The translations under genes and the position numbers were made by a program. 64,000 bases of DNA, taken from positions 10,868,184 to 10,932,183 of the forward strand of contig OZ038471.1 of assembly GCA_964036295.1 (NCBI GenBank). The letters are read 5' to 3'. This document shows positions 54,879 through 64,000 of the stretch, in pieces (within the stretch, counting starts at the first letter, position 1; every line of letters starts with the position of its first letter). Source of the DNA: Plumapathes pennacea (taxonomy: Eukaryota; Cnidaria; Anthozoa; Antipatharia; Myriopathidae). The notes beneath the pieces were generated by a model, which ran no database searches, was not told where the DNA came from, and saw only the letters and a program-made list of their open reading frames with translations.

Positions 54879-55079
54879 AGCAGCTTAACCTTCAGATAAC
54901 CAAAACTAGTTAAGTGTAAATAATTGAATAGTCTATTGATTTTATAATGTTGATTATTATCTGATATTAAACTGGCCTGGTTAAATAATAAGGGAAATAA
55001 AAACTCAAGTTTTGAAAATCGTTTATTGCAATTGTACAGAGAAATTAACCTTCTGAGTTAGCTCCTTGATTTTGGTATA
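54879..55079. other. Intergenic or intronic spacer
   Basis: AT-rich spacer between element E and the TTTACACA-type array; nothing recognised. Confidence 0.35.
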
Positions 55080-55620
55080 TTGCAATTTGTAACGTTTTGC
55101 ACTAGAAAATTCTATCCTCTTACATATTGTGTAAAATGTCTGTAAACAACCCATTTCTTGCTTGTAAAGTGAAATTTACATGCTGTCTATCATTTACACA
55201 ATGTGTAAATTTAAAACGAAATTTACACATTCTGTAAACTGTGTGTAAATTGTGTGTAGATTACATGTGAAAAGCAAAAATACCACAGTTAATTCAACCC
55301 GTACTTACGCATTGTGTAGAAAGTCTGTAAACAACCCCTTTTTGCTTGTACATCATAATTTACATGTTATGTAAATTCCCCCTAAAACGTATTTTACGTA
55401 CTGTGTAAATTTCATGTAAATAACCGTTCATGGTTGTGAATTATTGTTTACATGTTATGTAAAGATCCCCAAAACAGGGTTTTTATACTGTATAAAATGC
55501 ATGTAAATATCCGCACTTTATGGTTGTAAATCCATATTTACATGCTGTGTAAATTCCCCCAAAACAGGCTTTACATATTGTGTAAAGTCTGTGTAAACTA
55601 GCGGGACCCCCGTAAAATAC
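55080..55620. repeat. TTTACA/TGTAAA array, block 1
   Basis: Dozens of TGTAAA and TTTACA hexamers, often as GTGTAAATT or ATTTACATG pairs, at irregular 20-45 bp spacing. Larger units such as TGTAAACAACCC and TGTAAATTCCCCC recur at roughly 115-190 bp. The block ends with CTAGCGGGACCCCCGTAAA, which recurs at 58922. Confidence 0.7.
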
Positions 55621-58600
55621 GAATAAAGCGTTTTTGTAATTTATAATTTATTCAGGTATTTCTCTGTTGGGAAACGTCATGCTGTAAGAAAATATTGAAA
55701 TACAAACCAAGAAAAAGCTATTTAATGTTAAATGATAAAACTGTTCACAAATTCAGAAAGCGAAGACATTTCGATTTGTCTATATAACGAGAAAATATCA
55801 TTCTTGCACGGAAATACGGTAAAGAGTTTGAAATCATGTCTCCTATTCAACTATTTTTAAAGTTTGCTTTAAATGTATCAAATTCTTGACATTTGGAAAA
55901 TGTTTTTTTTTTTTATTTTGTCGAAAAGTAAAAGACATACGCAGAATATAAAAGTTGTACCCAGAAGTCCTTAGTCCTTAGTCTGCGGAGCCGAAAATAG
56001 AATCGGCCAGTCGGATATAGGAGCAGGCCACAAAACCTTGGCTGGGAACTTAGTAAAGTTCAATGGTCTTTACATTTGCATGCCAAAAGAGACAAAGTCT
56101 TTCAAGAACGGGCAAAGTGGTGAGAGAGAAGATACATTTTTCACGGTGCAAATCTAGCTGGCATAGAAGTTTCTATTATATATTTAATTATACGAGGCCT
56201 GAACAGAGCAGAAAAAAGACGCAGTGCACTGGAACCCGAGCAGGTAGTCGAAGACAAGTACAACATGCGATCGAATTCTACCGCATCCGCAGAAAGTGCC
56301 GCTGCATGCTTTGTATGTGATTAATTTTGTACCCGAAATATACGGCGTATTTGCATTACAGGATGATAGGTTTTTAGCTGAGCTTTTGCGTCGGTCAATT
56401 CGACACTTCGAAAGGGGGATTTGACGCTCTCGTTTGTCTGGGAGACGGGACTTTGACAGACGGCTCTGTCCATGGGGTGGAGTCGATTTCACCTCTTCGA
56501 CAGAGAGTGGGAATTTTGAATTCAGTGGCGGGTCTAGACTGGTTCCCTTAATTTCACTCCACTTTACGCAAAACCAGTTAGCTGTGCGCTTGGTGTGTGT
56601 GTGTTGAAAGAAATCTGCAAGCACAAGTTTATTCGTCGCAACTGTACGTGGAAGATCGATCTCCAGGTGTTGCACCGTTCGATAAAAACAGAAAAGATTT
56701 TGAGTGCGAAAAGATTTTGAATGCGCTGCCTCGATCAAGGTACTGGTTTTATAACTGGATAAATAAACAAATACGCATTGCCCTGGCGACTTTAACTCCG
56801 ACGTTTATTATCGACATACCGTGATGAATCGATAAGAAAATATTTCCTTGTCGAGAATTTATTCCTCTTTGCCCAGTACGTTTATAGTTTATAGATCTTC
56901 GCAAATCACTCGTATTTAATACTTCAAAGGAATACTTCAAACCATCGGATAACTAGCTCAAAGAAACAATATCTCGTACGCTCGTTTCACAAAATTTAGT
57001 TGACTCAAAAGTCAAAGTTTCGAGCTATTTTATTATTCCTTTCTCCGCGATGTTTTGCCCCGGGGTAGGGCGTTTGACCACTGAATTCAGCCTTGAAGAC
57101 GGGCATTTTAGTATTCCTTTTAGCCCGATAATAAGGAATTTGACCGTAACATTTGTTACGGAGCAGATTTTAGGGGACTCGCTTCTGTACTCGATGACTT
57201 CTTTATTCGTGATTCAGTGCTGAGCTCTTGAGCTTCGAGACTAACGGAGAGCTCGGGCTCCAAGTCACCACTCTAACTCAACTCCACTCAACTCAACTGA
57301 ATTCAACACTACAAACTAGCCTTTAAGTATGCTCAGGGAGCACGTACAGCGATTACAAACTTCCGTTTGGGTAGACAACTAAATCGGATAGCAAAACCAC
57401 AATGAGATTAGACCGGAAAGGAATGGACGGAATTTCCACGGCATAGGCGACTACAAAGACTCCAAAGGTGTCTGTGCCTCACGATGCCGTGCAACCACTT
57501 GGCAGCTTAGCTCAAATCGTGCAGGTAAAGCCTACCGACAGGCACATTCGTAGCGAGCCTGGCGCCATGCCTTTCCTGTGGTTTGTGCTGCACACGCAAA
57601 TGCTTCGCTGACCTCATTTATGAACTATGCTCCTAAAGGCTACTGTAAACCTAAGTCCGAAGGTCAAATTTGAGCTCTTCCGTTTGCAAATACAAGTTCG
57701 CTCCAGGATAGCCGAAATATTATTCTTTATAATAAACTTCCAAATTGTTCCGAATTGTCCCTTGACACATTGTTGGAGTTTTGAATTGATCAGCTCATTA
57801 GCGGAGGATACCGCGCCACTTGTCTAGCCTTGTTGTAAAAGAAGGCAAGGACAGTCATAGACGAGGATGAAGAAATTCAACGTTCTGAGGGTAATATGCT
57901 TGCGGAACTTGTTTTGTATATAGAAGAGCCGCGTGCCAGTGATGCAAAACTCCGCAAAATCGTTTGATGCGGCTGTAAGAAAGGATGTCCAACAAGCTGT
58001 TCCTACGGCTCACTTACACTGACTGCTCCGTGGACCTGCACTGATGAGTGCGGCAACAGAAATGTACTACGTTAAGATAATTTACTTCGACGCATTTTCA
58101 GCCTGAGAACTACCTTGTCTCTTGTATAGTCGAATTCGTGGAATATTATGCCCTTACCATATTTCTGGTGAGAAACTGAAGTAGAAAATCGAAGTTGATC
58201 ATTTTCGGGAGCACGTTTTTATTGTTCCTATCTTTGATTGAAAGTGATTCAAAGAATAAAAAAGATAGTTCAAATGTATGTTCGGTCTATGTACTTTTAC
58301 TTCCGGTCCAAGATGGCGGCCATTTTGAAAATACGCCTTAACTCGGAAACCCATTATTTTTTGCGGTGGCACTATATCCATAATTGATAGGCACACTAAA
58401 ACCTGTCTTTCTGCCAAATTTGATGCTTTTAACCGAAAGTGAACAATCCATGCACATATCCGCTCCACTATATTAAAATACCGTCACAGCGCTTCAAACA
58501 CAAACCACGGATCAGAACACGTTACCTTGCAGCATAAAGGAACTGGAAAACCAGTCTGTGCGTGTACCTAGGGATTCCTTGGACTGAGTTTTAGCGGTCT

Positions 58601-58920
58601 TTCAACTTCCCTTTCGCAGAGATTTGCTCCCTGCTCGCCACTTGTGGGACTTAATTAAGAGTCAAGCGAATCGATACTCGAACACGATTTCGAACACACG
58701 GCCACTTCTGCCACATGTCCAACAGGATTTAAGCTCACAGTACCTTTCCGAACTCATTTCCGATGTCTATCAGAACGCTTCGTCCATGGAAATGCCGAAG
58801 ATTTTAACGCGTTTCTTCCACTCACATGTGGCAGCCATATTGGATTCTTTTTATGAGGAGGCCTGGCAAAGAGCGTTACAGGCACACGGACGGATGGGCG
58901 CTTAGCGTGTTGTATTAAAG
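55621..58920. other. Interval between array blocks, degenerate sequence
   Basis: No gene supported. At about 57978-58060 the plus frame gives CGCKKGCPTSCSYGS and CTDECG, reminiscent of Cys-rich motifs in cnidarian transposon proteins. A 93-residue frame at 58624-58905 shares DNA with 21330-21360. A run of CAACTCAACT-type repeats sits near 57280. Confidence 0.35.
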
Positions 58921-59133
58921 ACTAGCGGGACCCCTGTAAAGGGTGTAAATTATAATTTACTCTACGTATGTATGTGTTTACACACAGTGTGAACTGTATG
59001 TAAGTTATGATTTCCATAACTTTTTGTTCAGCAAAGTACACTATGTGTAATCGTGTTTACACAGTGACTTGCATGTAAATTATGATTTACACAACTTTTT
59101 TGCTGTATTTACGTACTGTAGTATATAAAAGAA
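58921..59133. repeat. TTTACA/TGTAAA array, block 2 (left of Helitron-like copy B)
   Basis: Starts CTAGCGGGACCCCTGTAAA, like the end of block 1, and continues with GTGTAAATTATAATTTAC and TTTACACACAGTG units up to the insertion point of the Helitron-like element. The array resumes at 60907. Confidence 0.7.
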
Positions 59134-60906
59134 CTAGACTGGCCTTGCCAGTGAGCTCGCGGCGTGAGTTGGGTCGAGACCAGAATATAAAATGGAAAGT
59201 AGGGGACGAGAGCGGAACTCCTAAGAGAGACTTCCAATTTCTCACCATAAAAATATCACACAGTATAGAGAACTTGGCTTTTGACACCTTGCTCTTTTGA
59301 CACCTTGATTAAACTAAAAATTATTATTACAACACTCATACACTTGCTTCTTAAAGGTTGAGCGACATTGCATCTTGAGAATGCGTGACATATCTTTTTA
59401 TGCACAATCGATTATGACAGTTTGACCTTGACTCATATTTCTAATCAGAGGCCACGATTAATCCAGGGTTCGCTTCACTACTTATGTGTTTTCTTTTGTT
59501 AACTCAATACGTTTCTTCTATCAGGCTTTCGAGTATTCGTGCTCTGTAACAAATATAAAATTGAAAGCGAGGAATGTCACACGAGAGATGTTTACAATAT
59601 TATTGCGCTTTTGTTCACAGTGTGTTCAGTCCATTTGTGACTGCAAACTCAATCCTCAGAATTATTTCGGTGTATTTTTCATTTCTGGTATTTAATGAAC
59701 ATTGCGAAACAAAGACTACATGATCGAATGAAAGAAACACTTCAACAGGCAATGTACGATACGCAGAAGAATTTTATGAGGCAACAGATGTCATGTACAG
59801 AGTAAAGCATAAAGCGTCATTGTTTTACGGCTAAAGCTCACCGTAGCTTTGGTTTCTGTTTTCGCCCTGTTATCTTCCCAAAAGTATTTCGTGTCGCCAC
59901 AGAAAGTTTCGTCGGGACTAAATACTTATCGGCGACAGAGATATTTGCAATACCCCAGAAGTACCATCAAACATTTGTTTACGGCTATTCTCAAAGCTTG
60001 TGCGGTGAACGCGAGCCAAAATCTTTTCCTAAAATCCAGTTTATCCGTGCATATCCCACAGGGCCAAATGGCGTTGAATTTGAATGGGATGCAGTTTACT
60101 TTTTCGCTTCACTACTTATGTGTTTTCTTTTATTAACCCAATACGCTTTTTTCGGCTTTCGAGTATTCGTGCTCTGTAACAAATATAAAATTGAAAGCGA
60201 GGAATGTCACACGAGAGATGTTTACAATATTATTGCGCTTTTGTTCACAGTGTGTTCAGTCCATTTGTGACTGCAAACTCAATCCTCAGAATTATTTCGG
60301 TGTATTTTTCATTTCTGGTATTCACTGACCATTGCGAAACAAAGGCTACATGATCGAATGAAAGAAACACTTCAACAGGCAATGTACGATACGCAGAAGA
60401 ATTTTATGAGGCAACAGATGTCATGCAGATGTCATGTACAGAGTAAAGCATAAAGCGTCATTGTTTTACGGCTAAAGCTCACCGTAGCTTTGGTTTCTGC
60501 TTTCGCCTTGTTATCTTCCCAAAAGTATTTCGTGTCGCCACAGAAAGTTTCGTCGGGACTAAATATTTATCGGCGACAGCGGTACCATCAAATATTTGTT
60601 TACGGCTATTCTCAAAGCTTCCGCGGTGAACGCGAGCCAAAATCGTTCCCGAAAATCCAGTTTATCCGTGCCTATTCCACAGAGCCAAATGGTGTTCAGT
60701 TTGGATGGGATGCAGTTAACTTTTACACACAAGTAACGAGCAATTCACTGGCCACATCTCGAGTTGTTTAGCGAAATCAATTACGTCATCGCCCAGCACG
60801 TGATAATATGAACCAATCACCGTGTGCTGATTCTCGACCCACAAAAAGGAAAAAAATAAAAATCTCCATTTTTAAGCTCTCGTGGGCCCCAGGCCCCCGC
60901 GAGCAA
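59134..60906 (-). mobile_element. Non-autonomous Helitron-like element, copy B, complete
   Basis: Same element as 31655-33410 on the opposite strand, about 1.77 kb. Its CTAG end (59134-59137) and hairpin GCCAGT/ACTGGC-type stem (59138-59152) lie at the left; the TTGCTCGCGG end lies at 60897-60906. The flanks AAAAGAA and TAAAGAAG rejoin to a sequence found intact at 61355-61369 in the same array, so the insertion made no target duplication. Internal ~600 bp block again present twice. The 90-150 residue ORFs inside (for example 59849 and 60490) recur in copy A but contain no domain. Confidence 0.82.
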
Positions 60907-61812
60907 TAAAGAAGTATTTACACACATTCTTGACAACTGTTTTACATCCAATGTAAAATGTAATAATCATATTTTACTTTACATGTAAATATTTTTACAC
61001 ACGGTATGAACTGTGTAAATTATGATTTCACAAATTTCTGTTCTATTTACACAGTATGTAAAACAATGAAAAAAATTTGACTCACTTTACAATATTACTA
61101 TTTCGTTTACACATAATGTAAAATGTGTGTACATCATAATTACACTCCGTGTAATTGTGTTTACACAGTGTGAGCTATATGTAAGTACTGACTGTTTACA
61201 TAACTTTCTGCTCTATTTATACAGTATGTAAAATAGAATACGCACATTTTTTCTGTGTAAATATAAATTACACTATGTTTAATTGTGTTTACACAGCCGA
61301 CTGCATGAAAATTTTGATTTTTCACACCTTTTCTGCTCTAATTACGTATTGTAGTATGTAAAAGAATAAAGAAGTATTTACACACATTTTTGACAAATGT
61401 GTTACATCCAATGTAAAATGTAAAAATCATTATTTACTTTACGTGTAAATATTTTTACACACAGTGTGAACTGTTTAAATTTTGATTTACAAATTTCTGA
61501 TCTATTTACACAATATGTCAAGTAATGAAAACAAAGTTACACACATTTTACAATTACTATTTCGTTTACATAAAATGTAAAATTATGTGTACATTATAAT
61601 TACACTGTGTGTAATTGTGTTTACACAGTGTAAGCTATACGTAAATCATGATTTACATAACTTTCTCCTCTATTTACACAGTATGTAAAATAATATTTCA
61701 TGAAATAATATTAACATTTTATTTATAAGTATTTACACACACTTTACAACTGTGCATTTTACATAAAATGTAAAGTATGTGTAAAACATATTTTACATGT
61801 AGCGTAAATTGT
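60907..61812. repeat. TTTACA/TGTAAA array, block 3
   Basis: A long unit repeats at about 460 bp: AGAAGTATTTACACACATT followed by TTGACAA and TTACATCCAATGTAAAATG occurs at 60910 and 61370, with a further partial start at 61726. Within units, TTTACACA and TGTAAA pairs are palindromic. No coding potential. Confidence 0.7.
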
Positions 61813-62035
61813 CCCCGAACGAAGTGAGGGAAATACTCACGACACTAATGCAGCAATATTATACCGCCTACTTGGGGACTCCAAGCCTGTCGCCATCTCG
61901 AAATTTAACGTTGTCTGTCAGTCAGTCAGTCAGTCAGTCAGTCTGTCGTACGACTTTAGGCGCGGTTACCCCGCTAACCAATAACAAAGGCCGGATCGAT
62001 CACGTGTGCCCTGTTGTTTTACTCGGAATAACTTA
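61813..62035 (+). repeat. Dispersed repeat containing (GTCA)n
   Basis: CCCCGAACGAAGTGAGGG, ACTAATGCAGCAATATTA, CTTGGGGACTCCAAGC, CATCTCGAAATTTAACG and then GTCAGTCAGTC (61916-61942) match 13262-13114 in reverse. It lies directly before the arginine-rich frame at 62105 and may be the leading part of the same transposon. Confidence 0.6.
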
Positions 62036-62104
62036 GAGATGAGATTTGAACGAAGCATTTAGATTTGAACGAAGCAACAATATATTGTAGCTGCGTTCAC
62101 GAAA

Positions 62105-62500
62105 ATGGAAAACTTAACTGAAAAACTTGAACCACAACAGTCTCGCGAAGCTCGTCTTCAAATGAGAAGGGAACAGGCACGAGCAAGGCGAAATCGTGAA
62201 ACGAGCGAACAACAGCGCATTAATGCCAATCGAAAGCGACATGAACAGAAACGGGTAATGCAGACAACTCCGCAAAGAGAACAGCGCTTGAACGCAAATC
62301 GGAAACTTCAGGAGAAAAAGCGGGCCGAAGAGAAGACTCCGCAAATTAAGACAACAGCGCATGAATGCCGACCAAAAGCGACATGAACAGAAGCGGGAAA
62401 CACAGACAACTCCGCAAAGGGAACAGTGCTTGAAAGCAAATCGGGAGCTTCAGACGCCGTTTTGTGTTAAACTCAGATACTTATTTAGAGAGGACAAGCA
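62105..62500 (+). pseudogene. Arg/Glu-rich repeat protein, N-terminal transposon fragment with frameshift
   Basis: From ATG at 62105: MENLTEKLEPQQSREARLQM, then repeats of ~23 residues (RREQARARRNRETSEQQ, RINANRKRHEQKRVMQTTPQ, QRLNANRKLQEKKRAEEKTP). Near 62347 the frame shifts: the continuing repeat (MNADQKRHEQKRETQTTPQ) is in another frame, running to about 62500. Proteins starting with such R-R-E-R-A-R repeats are, from memory, common N termini of Helitron-type or related cnidarian transposon proteins; the downstream domains are absent here. Confidence 0.5.
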
Positions 62501-62857
62501 ACAAAGGTTAGTCAGTGGAAATCGAACAATTACCGTGACAAATATATATTTTGTAACTCGATCACTTCAAGAATGTATTAAAATCTGTATGCTGATCATT
62601 TTCCCTCGAAGTATTGTTTTACTACGTCGCCAGTTTCGGCTACCGTATTTGCTCAGAGCAATCGGAACTTGGAGTCTTGAATAATTTAGTCAGATGTCTT
62701 ATTTTTCTGTAATCTGACACGCGGTGATTGCAGCGAAAATCGTTCACAAGCCCTTAGAAGTATTACTGGGTCTGAAGCCCGTGTATAATTTGAAGTAAAC
62801 TGTTCAAGTTTTGCTTTGATTCTGGGAGAAATTTTGGATAGTGACTAAAAGAACACA
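62501..62857. other. Unassigned interval
   Basis: The second frame of the Arg/Glu-rich fragment stays open to 62684 but loses its repeat character. Nothing else recognised. Confidence 0.35.
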
Positions 62858-62913
62858 CGAGTGACCACGAGTGACCACGAGTGACCACGAGTGACCACGA
62901 GTGACCACGAGTA
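62858..62913 (+). repeat. 10-bp tandem repeat (GAGTGACCAC), ~5.5 units
   Basis: Five perfect copies of GAGTGACCAC plus a partial, ending at GAGTATTAATAG. Confidence 0.93.
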
Positions 62914-62972
62914 TTAATAGCGTGACAGTGACGTCATTACCAACTCACTGCAGAACAGTCTACAAACGACCA

Positions 62973-63090
62973 GGGCCCAGTTGTTCAAAGAGCGGATAGC
63001 GCTATCCACAGGAGAAATTCTTATCCAGTTGATACTATAAGGCTAAATTTTAACACTTATCCACTATTCACACTTTGAACAACTGGCCCC
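62973..63090. mobile_element. 118 bp MITE
   Basis: Ends GGGCCCAGTTGTTCAAAG and the complement of CTTTGAACAACTGGCCCC; inner TAGCGCTATCCAC near the left end. No clear target duplication. No coding capacity. Confidence 0.75.
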
Positions 63091-63613
63091 AAGAGTTAAA
63101 TTTTAATTTAAGGACTTAAAAGTCCTTCGCGTGACTGTGACATCAATTTTATTGATATACTGTTTTAAACATAAGCTGTAATATGACCGGCTTATCGGGT
63201 GTCCCCGAGTCTGGAAAGTTTTACTAAATACAATCGACTGCCGGGACTTTGCTGTGCAGCATTTGGTAGTGATTCAGAATCATCACTTTCGGCGTCTGAC
63301 TGCAGCACCTTTCTCGCGTTTCTGTTCAGTTACTGAAATTCTGTTCTTCCGCCGGTTCCCTATTTACTTTCCACGTCGCCGATAGTAATAACCTCCACGT
63401 CCTTCACTCCAGTGTTAGGTCTTTTCGTTGTTTTACTTTGGTCGTACTTTTTCGGAGTAAAATCTTTCCGTTTTTTTTATCCGGACTTCCATGGCAAGAG
63501 GACCAGAAATGCAAATTTTTTTGACATCTCAGAAGCCTTATCTCTGCGATCAGCCAATCATATGTAGGTTCCCACGCCATGTGAATTTAGTGAGCAATTC
63601 CCACGACTTAATT
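63091..63613. other. Unassigned interval
   Basis: Between two MITEs; nothing recognised. The GAATCATCACTTTCGG and TTTTCGGAGTAAAATC stretches show no gene features. Confidence 0.35.
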
Positions 63614-63999
63614 AGGCCCCGTCCACACTACGCCGGATAAATTTGAAAACGCAACTTTATTCTTACGGTTAGGCCTACCGTCCACACTAATCTGGATAAA
63701 TTGTCCACGAAAACGGAACTTTTCGAAAACGCTCTTCAAAGTGGATTAATTTGAAAACGCCGGCTTTGCGTTTTGGTGTGGACGAAAAACATTTTGAAAA
63801 CGGAACTTTTCGAAAACTCTAACTCACGTGGTCACGTCAAGTGGTTTCAAAGATTGTCCGGACGTTTGTAGAGCAATAACAATACATTTGGGCCCGGAAA
63901 CATTTTATCCGTTTTCCAGTGTGGACGGAAAACATTTCTTGCGTTTTCAGAGTGAAAGTTGTGTTTTCAAATTTATCCGGCGTAGTGTGGACGGGGCCT
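63614..63999. mobile_element. ~385 bp MITE at the window end
   Basis: Left end AGGCCCCGTCCACACTACG and GGATAAATTTGAAAACGCAA; right end their complement (TTTTCAAATTTATCCGG, CGTAGTGTGGACGGGGCCT). Inner copies of GTGTGGACG and GAAAACGGAAC recur, giving a second internal inverted pair (63690-63770 and 63780-63930). G/C-rich ends of this kind suggest an hAT-like origin, by inference. Confidence 0.75.
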
Positions 64000-64000
64000 T

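Overview
This is nuclear DNA of an invertebrate animal, most likely a cnidarian and plausibly a stony coral. That is inferred from AT-rich sequence, spliced genes with GT/AG introns, mind-bomb-type (MIB_HERC2/ZZ) exons, and a dense load of MITEs, foldback elements, Helitron-like elements, LINE pieces and a BEL/Pao LTR retrotransposon. There are no operons, CRISPR arrays or rRNA genes.

The core of the window is a head-to-head pair of paralogous, multi-exon mind-bomb-like E3 ubiquitin ligase genes. Their start codons lie 272 bp apart, at 36858 (minus) and 37131 (plus). Gene 1 runs leftwards from 36858. Its exons give MIB_HERC2 (36648-36858), a ZZ finger (20495-20669), a second MIB_HERC2 (17247-17472), the post-MIB motif plus linker (10968-11133 and 8968-9169), and ankyrin repeats (8274-8368, 7053-7160, 4699-4739). 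It leaves the window on the left without its 3' end. Gene 2 runs rightwards from 37131 with MIB_HERC2, ZZ, MIB_HERC2, a charged linker and two MIB-specific repeats, ending with an exon at 52821-52977. Its ankyrin and RING part is not recognised before the window ends. Intron phases match between the genes where they can be compared, and the ZZ exon is 175 nt in both, so the pair arose by inverted duplication.

Region by region: 1-750 is the last exon of an unrelated plus-strand gene (CUE-like and zinc-ribbon-like). 2877-3884 is an intact DD34E (Tc1/mariner-type) transposase on the minus strand. 4.7-36.9 kb is gene 1. Its introns carry three types of mobile DNA in quantity: a BEL/Pao element (24820-30596) with 2.4% LTR divergence and a broken pol; a LINE split by a 1.75 kb non-autonomous Helitron-like element (31655-33410); and several palindromic elements. 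37.1-53 kb is gene 2, whose introns hold a 1.35 kb near-perfect inverted repeat (40873-42227), a Tc1-like MITE nest with (AT)n, and hairpin-capped elements. 53-64 kb is repeat-dominated: a hairpin-capped element, a TTTACACA-type satellite-like array, a second complete Helitron-like copy (59134-60906), and degenerate transposon coding sequence.

The strongest observations are the divergent mind-bomb pair with its compact shared promoter, and the Helitron-like family, whose boundaries are fixed by two independent empty-site comparisons inside this one window. The 98%-identical 1.35 kb intronic hairpin, which would be transcribed with gene 2, is the third.
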